NCBI GenBank assembly: GCA_938004115.1
Contig: CALKWS010000160.1
Coordinates: 1-13,050 of the forward strand
Source of the DNA: an uncultured Ruaniaceae bacterium
Lineage (GTDB): Bacteria > Actinomycetota > Actinomycetes > Actinomycetales > Beutenbergiaceae
Length of the DNA: 13,050 nucleotides
Direction: 5' to 3'
Shown here: piece by piece, positions 1 through 6,089 of the stretch
Position numbering within the stretch: position 1 is the stretch's first letter
Layout of the letters: each line of letters opens with the position of its first letter
Program-made: the position numbers and the translations under genes
Notes under the pieces: generated by a model
Told to the model about the DNA's origin: nothing
Database searches by the model: none
The model's input: the letters and a program-made list of their open reading frames with translations, nothing else

Positions 1-7
1 AACGGCT

Positions 8-22
8 ACACCCGCCGGGTGT
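8..22 (-). terminator. Hairpin just downstream of the yeiH-like gene
   Basis: A 6-bp perfect stem (ACACCC at 8-13, GGGTGT at 17-22) with a 3-nt loop lies 12 bp past the stop codon of the minus-strand YeiH gene. No U-tract follows, which is common for actinobacterial terminators. The position suggests a transcription terminator, but the stem is short and this is inference. Confidence 0.35.
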
Positions 23-33
23 CAGGGCAACGA

Positions 34-1068
34 CTACTGCAGCACGAGCAGCCCGGTGGCGGCCATGGTGACCAGTGCCGCCAGGCTCACCAGCGCCCAG
101 AGCACCACGCCGAGCACCAGCGGCCGCGGGCCGGTGCGCCGTAGCCCGGCCAGGTCGGTGGAGGCACCCACGGCGCACAGCGCCACGGTGATGCAGAACG
201 TGGCCACCGTGGCCAACGGCTGCTGGGCCGCCTGCGGGATCAGTCCCAGCGAGTTGACCGCGGCCAGCACCAGGAAACCGACCAGGAACCACGGCACCAA
301 CCGCCACACGCCCGGCCGGGTGCCTGCGCCGTCGTCGGCCTCCTCCCGGCGGGCCACCAGCACTGACAGCACCACCACGACCGGGATCAGCCCCAGGGTC
401 CGGGTGAGCTTGACCACCACCGCGGCGTCGGTGGCCTCCTCACCGAACGCGGCGGCCGCGGCGAGTACCGAGGAGGTGTCGTTGATCGCGGCGCCGGCGA
501 AGATCCCGAACGTCTCCTGGCTCATCCCCACCAGCTCGCCGGCGACCGGGAACAGCAGCACCGCAGCGATGTTGCACGCGAACACCGTGGACAGCGCGTA
601 GGCGACGCGCGCCGGCGCGGCCCGCAGCACCGGGGTGGCGGCCGCGATCGCCGAGGCCCCGCAGATAGCGGTCCCCACACCGATGAGCGTGCGCAGATCC
701 CGTTGCACCCCCAGGGCCCGACCCAGCACGGCCGCGCCCGCCAGTCCCGCGGCGATCACCGCCAGCAGGACCCACAGGGCGGCGGCGCCGGTGTCGGCCA
801 CCTGGGCCAGGGACAGTTGCGCACCGAGCAGCACGATCGCGATCTGCAGAACGCGGGAGGAGGCGAACTTGAGCCCGGGGGCCAGGGGGTCGGGGCGGGT
901 CGCGGCGCGTCTGGTCCGCGCGATCGCCACCGCCAGGCCGAGCAGCACCCCCAGGACCGGTGCGCCGAGCAGGGGCAGCAGGGGAGCGGTCCACCAGGCC
1001 AGCACGGCCAGCACGACGGCGACGCCGGCACCGGGCAGCGTCGCCCGCCAGGAGGAGCGGGTCGCCAC
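34..1068 (-). CDS. YeiH-family (UPF0324) putative sulfate exporter / transporter
   Basis: This is an inner-membrane protein of 344 residues, the usual length of the YeiH/UPF0324 family, with about ten hydrophobic segments. Family landmarks are GTAICGASAI at residues 132-141 and AINDTSSVLAA at 194-204, followed by VVVKLTRTLGLIP at 217-229; this combination is typical of actinobacterial members. The family is called a putative sulfate exporter, but its substrate is poorly established. The reading frame stays open further upstream, into the DUF4870 gene. The GTG at 1068 was chosen because it lies 2 bp past the DUF4870 stop, gives the normal family length and begins a typical N-terminus; the upstream extension is Arg- and Pro-rich shadow sequence. 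The 2-bp spacing and the lack of a good Shine-Dalgarno sequence suggest translation coupled to the DUF4870 gene. The family assignment is firm; substrate and start are less so. Confidence 0.88.
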   Translation of the reverse strand: MATRSSWRATLPGAGVAVVLAVLAWWTAPLLPLLGAPVLGVLLGLAVAIARTRRAATRPDPLAPGLKFASSRVLQIAIVLLGAQLSLAQVADTGAAALWVLLAVIAAGLAGAAVLGRALGVQRDLRTLIGVGTAICGASAIAAATPVLRAAPARVAYALSTVFACNIAAVLLFPVAGELVGMSQETFGIFAGAAINDTSSVLAAAAAFGEEATDAAVVVKLTRTLGLIPVVVVLSVLVARREEADDGAGTRPGVWRLVPWFLVGFLVLAAVNSLGLIPQAAQQPLATVATFCITVALCAVGASTDLAGLRRTGPRPLVLGVVLWALVSLAALVTMAATGLLVLQ

Positions 1069-1070
1069 AG

Positions 1071-1607
1071 TTACTTCAGGATGGGCACCTGGAAGGGGTA
1101 GGTGTAGATCTCCCGGCGGTTGGCGCGGACGGCCCCGAGGATGGAGAACACCAGTTGGCACACCACGGCGGCGATCCACAGGATGATCGCCAGCGGCAAC
1201 AACACGATGGTGATCGCGCAGATCCACCCGGCGATGATCGCCAGCCACACGGTGATGTGGAAGTTGAAGGCGGTGGCCGAGGCGTTGCGCACCAGGTGGC
1301 TGCGGTCCCGGAACAGCAGGTAGATCAGCAGCGGGCCGAGCCAGCTGAGCAGCCCGGCGCTGAGCACCAGCGCGATGATGGGCGACAGATGTGCCAGCAC
1401 CGCCAGCGTCCGGTCATCGGTGCCCGCGCCCTGGTCGACCGGGCGGGAGCCGGTTTGGTTCGGCTGCTGCCAGGCCGGGCCGGGGCCTGGTTGGTTCGGC
1501 TGTTGCCAGTCCTGGCCGGGGCCTGGTTGGTTGGATTGTTGCCACCCCGGGCCGGAACCGGGCGTTGCGCCGCCGGGCGGTGGTGCGCCGGGATCTTCCT
1601 GCGACAT
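1071..1607 (-). CDS. DUF4870 domain-containing small membrane protein
   Basis: This is a 178-residue protein with a disordered N-terminal half (residues 1-62, rich in Pro, Gly, Gln and Trp) and a C-terminal DUF4870 domain (about 63-175). The domain shows DDRTLAVLAHLSPII at 64-78, hydrophobic segments at about 69-99 and 118-160, and the conserved R-N-A-S-A-T-A-F-N-F-H stretch at 107-117 where the family has an HA...ALNF motif. DUF4870 (Tic20-like) proteins are membrane proteins of unknown function. The ATG at 1607 is preceded by AAGGAG about 7 bp upstream, so the start is secure; the much longer open frame upstream is shadow sequence. The N-terminal part holds three copies of a 12-residue unit beginning WQQ. 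The gene is first in a probable two-gene unit with the YeiH-like gene, and is divergent from the membrane protein gene at 1719. Confidence 0.87.
   Translation of the reverse strand: MSQEDPGAPPPGGATPGSGPGWQQSNQPGPGQDWQQPNQPGPGPAWQQPNQTGSRPVDQGAGTDDRTLAVLAHLSPIIALVLSAGLLSWLGPLLIYLLFRDRSHLVRNASATAFNFHITVWLAIIAGWICAITIVLLPLAIILWIAAVVCQLVFSILGAVRANRREIYTYPFQVPILK
1455..1562 (-). repeat. Three 36-bp in-frame tandem repeats in the DUF4870 gene
   Basis: Copies at 1455-1490, 1491-1526 and 1527-1562. The first two are nearly identical and the third has diverged. In the protein they give a 12-residue unit of the form WQQ(S/P)NQPGPGxx. The length is a multiple of three, so gain or loss of copies keeps the frame. 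Confidence 0.88.
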
Positions 1608-1706
1608 GGTCACTCCTTGGCGAGGCGGCGGGTCAGCCGGGGCAGATCGTCCGGCATCTGTGGTCTTAGCCTGACCGACCGTACCGGCTGCTGTCGAGTC
1701 CCTGAG

Positions 1707-1712
1707 TAGCAT
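1707..1712 (+). promoter_or_regulatory. -10 hexamer for a possible leaderless transcript of the gene at 1719
   Basis: TAGCAT fits the actinobacterial -10 pattern TANNNT. Six bases separate it from the ATG at 1719, so transcription would start at or next to the start codon. No Shine-Dalgarno sequence precedes that ATG. No convincing -35 was found. It lies in the 111-bp divergent intergenic region (1608-1718) shared with the DUF4870 gene. Confidence 0.45.
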
Positions 1713-1718
1713 CAGCCC

Positions 1719-2432
1719 ATGCCGATGAGCCAGGCACCGCCACCGAGCCAGTCCGCGACGACGGACCAGTCCCCGGCGACGGACCAGTCCCCGACAACGG
1801 ACGAGTTCCCGGTGACGGACCAGTCCCCAGCCACGAACGAGTCCCCGGCGACGAGCGCTGCGGAGTCCGATCGCCGGGCGGCCCTGGCGCAGAGCACCGC
1901 GACGGCGCTCGGTGTGGCCCTGAGGCTCCTTCGCCTGCCGACGTTGCTGCTGGCGCTGGCGCCGGTGATCCCGATCATCGGGCTGGTCGTGGTGCTGCTC
2001 AGCCTGACCGATCTCGCGGCGCTGGTCATCGTCGGTGCCCTGCTGGTGGTCGCGGTGGTCATCGAGGTCCTGTTCGTGCTCCGCAGGCGGGGATACCTTC
2101 GCGCGGCCCGGGAACGAGAGGCGCTCGCCGCGGAGTTCCGGACCCTGATGTCGATCGCCGTGGTCACCGACGAGGTGCTGGACCTGATGCGCAAGGTCGC
2201 CGCCCGGGGCGGGGTGCTGCTCCTGCGTCGACTGCGCGCCGCGTGGTCCCTGGTGCGGTTGCCCGATCACCTGGTCGACAAACTGGAGGACTATCCGCGG
2301 GCACGGTTGTTCATCCCCCCGGCGGTCATGGTCAGCGGCACGATCGTGCTCGCGCAGGTGTACCTCGCGGTGCTCAGCGGCCCGGTTCTGGTGGTGGTGC
2401 TCATCCTGCGTCTGACCGGTGTGCTGGCGTGA
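1719..2432 (+). CDS. Unrecognised membrane protein with N-terminal hexapeptide repeats
   Basis: I do not recognise a family for this 237-residue protein. Residues 1-50 are low-complexity and hydrophilic, with five six-residue repeats (TDQSPA and variants) at 15-44. Two strongly hydrophobic segments follow at about 73-95 and 98-121, then a charged, mostly helical cytoplasmic-looking stretch rich in Arg, Glu and Leu (122-195), and a last hydrophobic segment at about 203-232. That suggests three membrane passes around a helical middle domain. The start is the ATG at 1719; a second ATG at 1725 is also possible. There is no clear Shine-Dalgarno sequence, but TAGCAT lies 6 nt upstream, consistent with a leaderless transcript. 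The 3' end merges into a 17-bp tandem repeat. The repeat at the N-terminus differs in unit from that of the divergent DUF4870 protein, though both are Pro- and Gln-containing tails. Function unknown. Confidence 0.75.
   Translation: MPMSQAPPPSQSATTDQSPATDQSPTTDEFPVTDQSPATNESPATSAAESDRRAALAQSTATALGVALRLLRLPTLLLALAPVIPIIGLVVVLLSLTDLAALVIVGALLVVAVVIEVLFVLRRRGYLRAAREREALAAEFRTLMSIAVVTDEVLDLMRKVAARGGVLLLRRLRAAWSLVRLPDHLVDKLEDYPRARLFIPPAVMVSGTIVLAQVYLAVLSGPVLVVVLILRLTGVLA
1761..1850 (+). repeat. Five 18-bp in-frame tandem repeats at the start of the 1719 gene
   Basis: Copies start at 1761, 1779, 1797, 1815 and 1833; the consensus is acggaccagtccccggcg. They encode T-D-Q-S-P-A, T-D-Q-S-P-T, T-D-E-F-P-V, T-D-Q-S-P-A and T-N-E-S-P-A. 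The changes between copies include silent and D/N or Q/E changes. Confidence 0.92.
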
Positions 2433-2490
2433 GCGGTGTGCTGGCCTGAGCGGTGCGTCGGCCTGAGCGGTGTGCTGGCCCGAGCGGGTG
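2430..2490 (+). repeat. 17-bp tandem repeats starting at the stop codon of the 1719 gene
   Basis: Copies at 2430-2446, 2447-2463 and 2464-2480, plus a partial copy to 2490; the unit is tgagcggtgtgctggcc. A further partial copy (ggtgtgctggcg) lies at 2419-2429 inside the last codons of the upstream gene, so the array appears to have grown out of the gene's 3' end. Each full copy begins with the TGA used as the gene's stop. Confidence 0.88.
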
Positions 2491-2519
2491 CGGCGCACCG
2501 ACTCACCCCGCGCCTGCGG

Positions 2520-2525
2520 CATGAT
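2520..2525 (+). promoter_or_regulatory. Possible -10 hexamer of the ASCH gene
   Basis: CATGAT ends 6 nt before the ATG at 2532, the same spacing as other candidate leaderless starts here. A GGGGGA run lies between it and the ATG and could instead act as a poorly spaced ribosome-binding site. Weak on its own. Confidence 0.25.
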
Positions 2526-2531
2526 GGGGGA

Positions 2532-2957
2532 ATGACGTCGCAGGCCGCCGTGGAACGTTTCTGGGTGCAGGCCCGCATCGAGGGCAAACTGAACCGGCTG
2601 GAAGCCGTGATCGGGCAGAACGTGCAGGACACCGTGCCCCCACCGGTGTGGTCCACCTCCGCGGACCCGGCGCAGGCCTCCCGGGACGTGGAGGAACTGC
2701 TGACGGCCGGCACCCTCACCCAGGTGTTCGCGATGTCCGACCTGGACGACGCCGGTCAGGCCCCGGCGCAGGTGGGCGACCTGGGCATCGTGCTGGACGG
2801 TGACGGCGCGCCGCGAGCGTTGGTGCGCACCGCAGAGGTGAGCACACCGCCGTCGCACCCGCAGCTGCCCCATGCCGCCGGCCCGGTGGTGGTGGAGCGC
2901 CTGGAACTGCTCTATCCCCGCCGGCGCAAGCGGTCCAGGGAGCGTGCGCCGGCCTGA
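2532..2957 (+). CDS. ASCH-domain protein, apparently lacking part of the usual domain
   Basis: This is a 141-residue predicted soluble protein. The match to the ASCH family rests on FWVQARIEGKL at 10-20, a VEELLTAGTLTQVF stretch at 53-66 in the position of the family's GxKT segment, VGDLGIVLDGDGAPRALVRTAEV at 81-103, and PVVVERLELLYP at 118-129. ASCH domains have the PUA-like fold and are thought to bind RNA or modified nucleosides. In actinobacterial relatives a segment containing an EGEGD-like motif and a W..H..F pattern normally lies between the two last blocks; here only a 14-residue linker rich in Pro and His joins them, so an internal part seems lost or replaced. The ATG at 2532 was chosen as the first residue before the family match; the open frame upstream runs through the 17-bp repeats. 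The tail after residue 129 is basic. Function and activity are unclear. Confidence 0.68.
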   Translation: MTSQAAVERFWVQARIEGKLNRLEAVIGQNVQDTVPPPVWSTSADPAQASRDVEELLTAGTLTQVFAMSDLDDAGQAPAQVGDLGIVLDGDGAPRALVRTAEVSTPPSHPQLPHAAGPVVVERLELLYPRRRKRSRERAPA

Positions 2958-3075
2958 CCGGCCGCCTGGGACCAACGGCTCAGCGGACTCAGACCGGGTA
3001 ACTTAACCTGGGAGGCACCCCGCCCGCAGGCACATCGCGGGCGCAGCCCCACGACCGCAGGAGGTACGGAGACGG

Positions 3076-3498
3076 ATGAGGCACCGGCACCGGAAGGTCG
3101 GGCTGACGATGGCGGTGGCTGCCGGACTCCTGCTGGCCGGCTGTGCACCCATGGACAGCGGTGACGGGTACACCACCTTGCGGCTGTCGCTGAACCAGGC
3201 CGAGAACCACCCCTCCTTCATCGCGCTGGACAACTGGGCCACGTACATGGAGCAACACAGCGAGGAGGTGCGCATCGAGGTCTTCCCGAACGAGACCCTC
3301 GGGGCCCAGGCAGTGGGCGTGGTCACCCCGCCGATCGGCAACGTCCTGTTCCTCGGCTCCTGAGTCGCCCGGCTACCGATCGAACCGGTGATCGGGCAGT
3401 TGTGGAAGTTCCTGGGCGTCATCCTCCTCGCCCTGCTGCTGGTGGTGTTCATCCCGGCGCTCTCGGTCTGGCTGCCCACCGCCCTCGGTCTGATGTAG
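3076..3498 (+). pseudogene. TRAP transporter remnant: DctP N-terminus fused to DctM C-terminus
   Basis: The frame opens with a good ribosome-binding site (AGGAGGT at 3059-3065) and ATG at 3076, then a lipoprotein signal with LLAGC at residues 19-23. Residues 33-77 match the start of DctP, the substrate-binding protein of TRAP transporters (TLRLSLNQAENHPSF, then IEVFPNETLGAQ). From about residue 78 the sequence matches instead the end of the large permease DctM (VGVVTPPIGNVLFLGS). A TGA at 3361-3363 interrupts, but the same frame continues with VARLPIEPVI and IPALSVWLP to a TAG at 3496-3498, which is the normal DctM C-terminus. The rest of DctP, all of DctQ and most of DctM, which would be about 2.5 kb in a normal operon, are missing. 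It is best read as an in-frame deletion scar followed by a nonsense change. A short lipoprotein (95 residues, 3076-3363) could still be made. TRAP systems import organic acids using ion gradients. Confidence 0.85.
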
Positions 3499-3547
3499 GC
3501 CCACCGCGCTCGGCCTGATGTTACCCACCGCGTTCGGCCTGATATAG
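3474..3547 (+). repeat. 25-bp tandem copies of the end of the DctM remnant, stop codon included
   Basis: Copies at 3474-3498, 3499-3523 and 3524-3547 (24 bp), with the unit gcccaccgcgctcggcctga followed by tgtag or a variant. The first copy encodes the last residues (PTALGLM) and the TAG stop of the DctM remnant; the other two lie outside any gene. Between copies the endings are TAG, TTA and TAG. Confidence 0.87.
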
Positions 3548-3564
3548 ACCTGCCGTTGCCCCCG

Positions 3565-3587
3565 GAGGGGTCACGGGACCGCCCCTC
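3565..3587 (+). terminator. Weak hairpin in the gap before leuB
   Basis: GAGGGG at 3565-3570 pairs with CCCCTC at 3582-3587 across an 11-nt loop that has its own potential GGTC/GACC pairing. It could end transcription from the TRAP remnant. The rest of the 3499-3692 gap shows only the 25-bp repeats and the leuB promoter candidate. Confidence 0.3.
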
Positions 3588-3680
3588 GACGGCCGCTCCA
3601 GGGGTCCAGGGCGGCTCCGGTCGCCGCCGAACGCTGATCAAAGGGTGAGACTGACCATCCGATACGTGGGATGAGTGAGG

Positions 3681-3686
3681 TACGGT
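3681..3686 (+). promoter_or_regulatory. -10 hexamer for a possible leaderless leuB transcript
   Basis: TACGGT fits TANNNT and ends 6 nt before the ATG at 3693. A GAGG at 3677-3680 could be a Shine-Dalgarno sequence but would be 12 nt from the ATG, which is long. No attenuator, leader peptide or T-box is visible upstream. No clear -35 was found at the usual distance. Confidence 0.45.
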
Positions 3687-3692
3687 GATCGC

Positions 3693-4733
3693 ATGTCACG
3701 CACCATCAAACTCGCCGTCATCGCCGGGGATGGCATCGGCCAGGATGTCACCGCCGAAGCACGTAAGGTCCTGGACGCCGCGCTGCAGGGAAGCGACGTC
3801 AGCATCGAGGCCACCGAACTCGACCTGGGCGCCGGCCGGTACCACCGCACCGGTGAGACCCTCACCGATGCGGACCTGGAGACCATCAAGGCCCACGACG
3901 CGATCCTCCTCGGGGCTGTCGGTGACCCGAGCGTGCCCAGCGGCGTGCTGGAGCGCGGCCTGCTGCTGCGGCTGCGCTTCGAACTGGACCATTACGTGAA
4001 CCTGCGCCCGGCGAAGATCTACCCGGGCATCCCCTCCCCGCTGGCCGATCCGGGAGAGGTGGACTTCGTCGTCGTACGAGAAGGCACCGAGGGACCCTAC
4101 GTGGGCAACGGCGGCTCGGTGCGCACCGGCACCCCCCAGGAGATCGCGACCGAAGTCAGCGTGAACACCGCCTTCGGGGTGGAGCGGGTGGTCCGGGACG
4201 CCTTCGCACGCGCCCAGGCCCGACCCCGGAAGAAGCTGACGCTGGTGCACAAGCACAACGTCCTGGTGCACGCCGGTCATCTGTGGCGGCGCACCGTGGA
4301 GGCCGTGGGCGCCGAGTACCCCGAGGTGTCGGTGGACTACCTGCACGTGGACGCCGCCACCATCTTCCTGGCCACCGATCCGGGCCGGTTCGACGTGATC
4401 GTCACCGACAACCTCTTCGGGGACATCGTCACCGACCTGGCCGCGGCGATCGCCGGCGGCATCGGCCTGGCGGCCTCGGGCAACATCAATCCCACCGGGC
4501 AGTACCCGTCCATGTTCGAACCGGTGCACGGCTCCGCACCCGACATCGCCGGGCAGGGTAAGGCGGACCCGACCGCGGCGGTGCTCTCGGTGGCCCTCCT
4601 GGCCGAGCACCTGGGCCTGACCGACGCGGCCGACAGGATCGAACGGGCCGTGGCCGCCGACATCGCCGAACGCGACGGCGCGCGCAGCACCGCGCAGATC
4701 GGTGACGCGCTCGCGGCCCGGGTCAGCGACTGA
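3693..4733 (+). CDS. leuB: 3-isopropylmalate dehydrogenase
   Basis: LeuB oxidises and decarboxylates (2R,3S)-3-isopropylmalate to 2-oxoisocaproate with NAD+, the third step of leucine synthesis, in the cytosol. The 346 residues are of normal length. Visible landmarks are GDGIG at 12-16, the substrate-binding arginines in LLRLRFELD (91-99), NLRP (103-106) and VVRE (127-130), the catalytic Tyr136 and the Lys in HKHN (about 187), and the metal-binding aspartates D220, D244 and D248 in DNLFGDIVTD. The nucleotide-binding GSAPDIAGQGKADP lies at 280-293. Together these separate it from isocitrate dehydrogenase. The ATG at 3693 begins the normal MSRTIKLAVIAGDGIG N-terminus; a GTG at 3675 would add six unusual residues. 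ilvE follows 67 bp downstream on the same strand, so the two genes together serve branched-chain amino acid synthesis. All expected key residues are present and function is very likely intact. Confidence 0.97.
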   Translation: MSRTIKLAVIAGDGIGQDVTAEARKVLDAALQGSDVSIEATELDLGAGRYHRTGETLTDADLETIKAHDAILLGAVGDPSVPSGVLERGLLLRLRFELDHYVNLRPAKIYPGIPSPLADPGEVDFVVVREGTEGPYVGNGGSVRTGTPQEIATEVSVNTAFGVERVVRDAFARAQARPRKKLTLVHKHNVLVHAGHLWRRTVEAVGAEYPEVSVDYLHVDAATIFLATDPGRFDVIVTDNLFGDIVTDLAAAIAGGIGLAASGNINPTGQYPSMFEPVHGSAPDIAGQGKADPTAAVLSVALLAEHLGLTDAADRIERAVAADIAERDGARSTAQIGDALAARVSD

Positions 4734-4766
4734 GAACAACCGCTGTGCTACCGGGGCCAGGAGTTG

Positions 4767-4772
4767 TACCGT
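4767..4772 (+). promoter_or_regulatory. Possible -10 hexamer between leuB and ilvE
   Basis: TACCGT matches TANNNT and would start transcription around 4779, leaving a short leader with the AAGGGG ribosome-binding site of ilvE. No convincing -35 was seen. It suggests that ilvE may have its own promoter in addition to read-through from leuB. Confidence 0.25.
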
Positions 4773-4800
4773 GAGCCCAACAGTACGGCGAAGGGGCATG

Positions 4801-5901
4801 ATGAGTACCGACACCACGGCAGCGCGGTTCGACGTGCGTCCGACCTCCCACCCACGCACCCTGGAGGAACGCCAGCAGGCGTTGGCGCAACTGAGTTTCG
4901 GCAAGGTCTTCACCGACCACATGGCACGCGCGGTGTGGACCGCCGAGGAAGGCTGGCATGACCACCGGGTGGAGGCTTACGGGCCGCTGAGCCTGGATCC
5001 CTCCGCGGCGGTGCTGCACTACGCCCAGGAGATCTTCGAGGGGATGAAGGCCTACCGGCACGCCGACGGGTCGGTGTGGACGTTCCGGCCCCGGGCCAAC
5101 GCGGCCCGGTTCGCCGCTAGTGCCCGCCGGCTGGCGCTGCCGGAATTGAGCGAGGCCGACTTCCTCGGGTCGATCGAGGCCTTGGTGCGCACCGACACCG
5201 AGTGGGTGCCGGACTCCCCGGGCTCCTCGTTGTACCTGCGGCCGTTCATGTTCGCCTCCGAGGCGTTCCTCGGCGTGCGCCCGGCGCACCGGGTGGAGTA
5301 CCTGGTGATCGCCTCCCCATCCGGGCCGTACTTCACCTCCGGGTTCAACCCGGTGTCGATCTGGGTCACCACCGACTTCCACCGCGCCGGACCCGGGGGT
5401 ACCGGGAACGCCAAGTGCGGCGGCAACTACGCCGCCTCGCTGCTGCCCCAGCAGCAGGCCGCCGAGCACGGATGCTCCCAGGTGTGCTTCCTCGACGCCG
5501 CCACCGGCACGTTGCTGGAGGAACTGGGCGGGATGAACGTGTTCTTCGTCGACGCCGACGGCGACGTGCACACCCCGGCGCTGACCGACACGATCCTCGA
5601 CGGCGTCACCCGCTCGTCCATCCTGCAACTGCTGGCCGACGACGGTCGCACGGTGCACGAGCGTGCGTTGCCGTTCGCGGAGATCGCCGAGCAGATCAGG
5701 GCCGGGCAGATCACCGAGGTCTTCGCCTGCGGTACTGCGGCGGTGGTCACCCCGATCGGCCAGTTCAAGGGCACCGACCTGGACCTGCGCATCGGCACCG
5801 GTGAGGCCGGTCCGGTCACCTCGTGGTTGTACACCACCCTGACCGACCTGCAGTACGGGCGCAGCGAGGACACCTACGGCTGGTTGCACCGACTGGCCTG
5901 A
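4801..5901 (+). CDS. ilvE: Branched-chain amino acid aminotransferase
   Basis: IlvE transfers the amino group between glutamate and the 2-oxo acids of leucine, isoleucine and valine, using pyridoxal phosphate. The 366 residues are the normal length of the actinobacterial form (class IV aminotransferase fold). Landmarks are QEIFEGMKAYR at 76-86, YLRPFMFASE at 145-154, the cofactor lysine K205 in GTGNAKCGGNYA (200-211), EELGGMNVFFV at 240-250, and FACGTAAVVTPIG near residues 300-320. Two adjacent ATGs occur at 4798 and 4801; the second was chosen because AAGGGG at 4791-4796 is only 1 nt from the first and 4 nt from the second. The gene follows leuB by 67 bp and is convergent with the polymerase-like gene, separated from it by repeats and a strong terminator hairpin. 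Confidence 0.96.
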   Translation: MSTDTTAARFDVRPTSHPRTLEERQQALAQLSFGKVFTDHMARAVWTAEEGWHDHRVEAYGPLSLDPSAAVLHYAQEIFEGMKAYRHADGSVWTFRPRANAARFAASARRLALPELSEADFLGSIEALVRTDTEWVPDSPGSSLYLRPFMFASEAFLGVRPAHRVEYLVIASPSGPYFTSGFNPVSIWVTTDFHRAGPGGTGNAKCGGNYAASLLPQQQAAEHGCSQVCFLDAATGTLLEELGGMNVFFVDADGDVHTPALTDTILDGVTRSSILQLLADDGRTVHERALPFAEIAEQIRAGQITEVFACGTAAVVTPIGQFKGTDLDLRIGTGEAGPVTSWLYTTLTDLQYGRSEDTYGWLHRLA

Positions 5902-5934
5902 GGAGCCGACTCCGCGGCGCCACCCTGCCCAGGG

Positions 5935-6040
5935 GGCGTCACGGTGCCGAAGGGGACTCTGCCTGGTGCCGAGGGGGACGTTTCCCGGGCGTCACGGCGC
6001 CGAGGGGGACTCTGCCTGGTGCCGAGGGGGACCTTACCGG
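5935..6040 (+). repeat. Two 53-bp tandem repeats, each made of two related half-units
   Basis: Copies at 5935-5987 and 5988-6040. Each contains two copies of a shorter element whose core is gtgccgagggggac, so the core occurs four times (near 5945, 5967, 5998 and 6020). The array fills the gap between the convergent ilvE and polymerase-like genes. An inverted copy of the core lies at 6069-6078. Confidence 0.9.
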
Positions 6041-6078
6041 GCGCCGCAGGCCTGAAACGCCCGATGAAGTCCCCCTCG
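6023..6078. terminator. Bidirectional terminator hairpin between convergent genes
   Basis: CGAGGGGGAC at 6023-6032 is perfectly complementary to GTCCCCCTCG at 6069-6078 (10 bp). The loop contains an inner 5-bp stem, GGGCG at 6039-6043 with CGCCC at 6058-6062. Being an inverted repeat, it could act on transcripts of both ilvE (plus) and the polymerase-like gene (minus, which would be reached just after its stop at 6090). No U-tract is present. The left arm is the last copy of the repeat core described for 5935-6040. Confidence 0.6.
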
Positions 6079-6089
6079 CGGGTACTGGG

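Noticed and set aside
1071..2975. Long minus-strand open frame through the 1719 and ASCH genes into DUF4870
   Set aside because: Only the last 178 codons match DUF4870 and they have their own ribosome-binding site. The rest is antisense to two genes and has a His/Gln/Arg-rich shadow composition.
3361..3363. In-frame TGA in the TRAP remnant as a selenocysteine codon
   Set aside because: Intact DctM homologues, as I recall them, have a small residue such as Ala, not Cys, at this place. No SECIS-like element is evident, and the fused gene is already a deletion product.
5935..6040. CRISPR array
   Set aside because: The units are contiguous tandem copies without variable spacers, and no cas genes are present.
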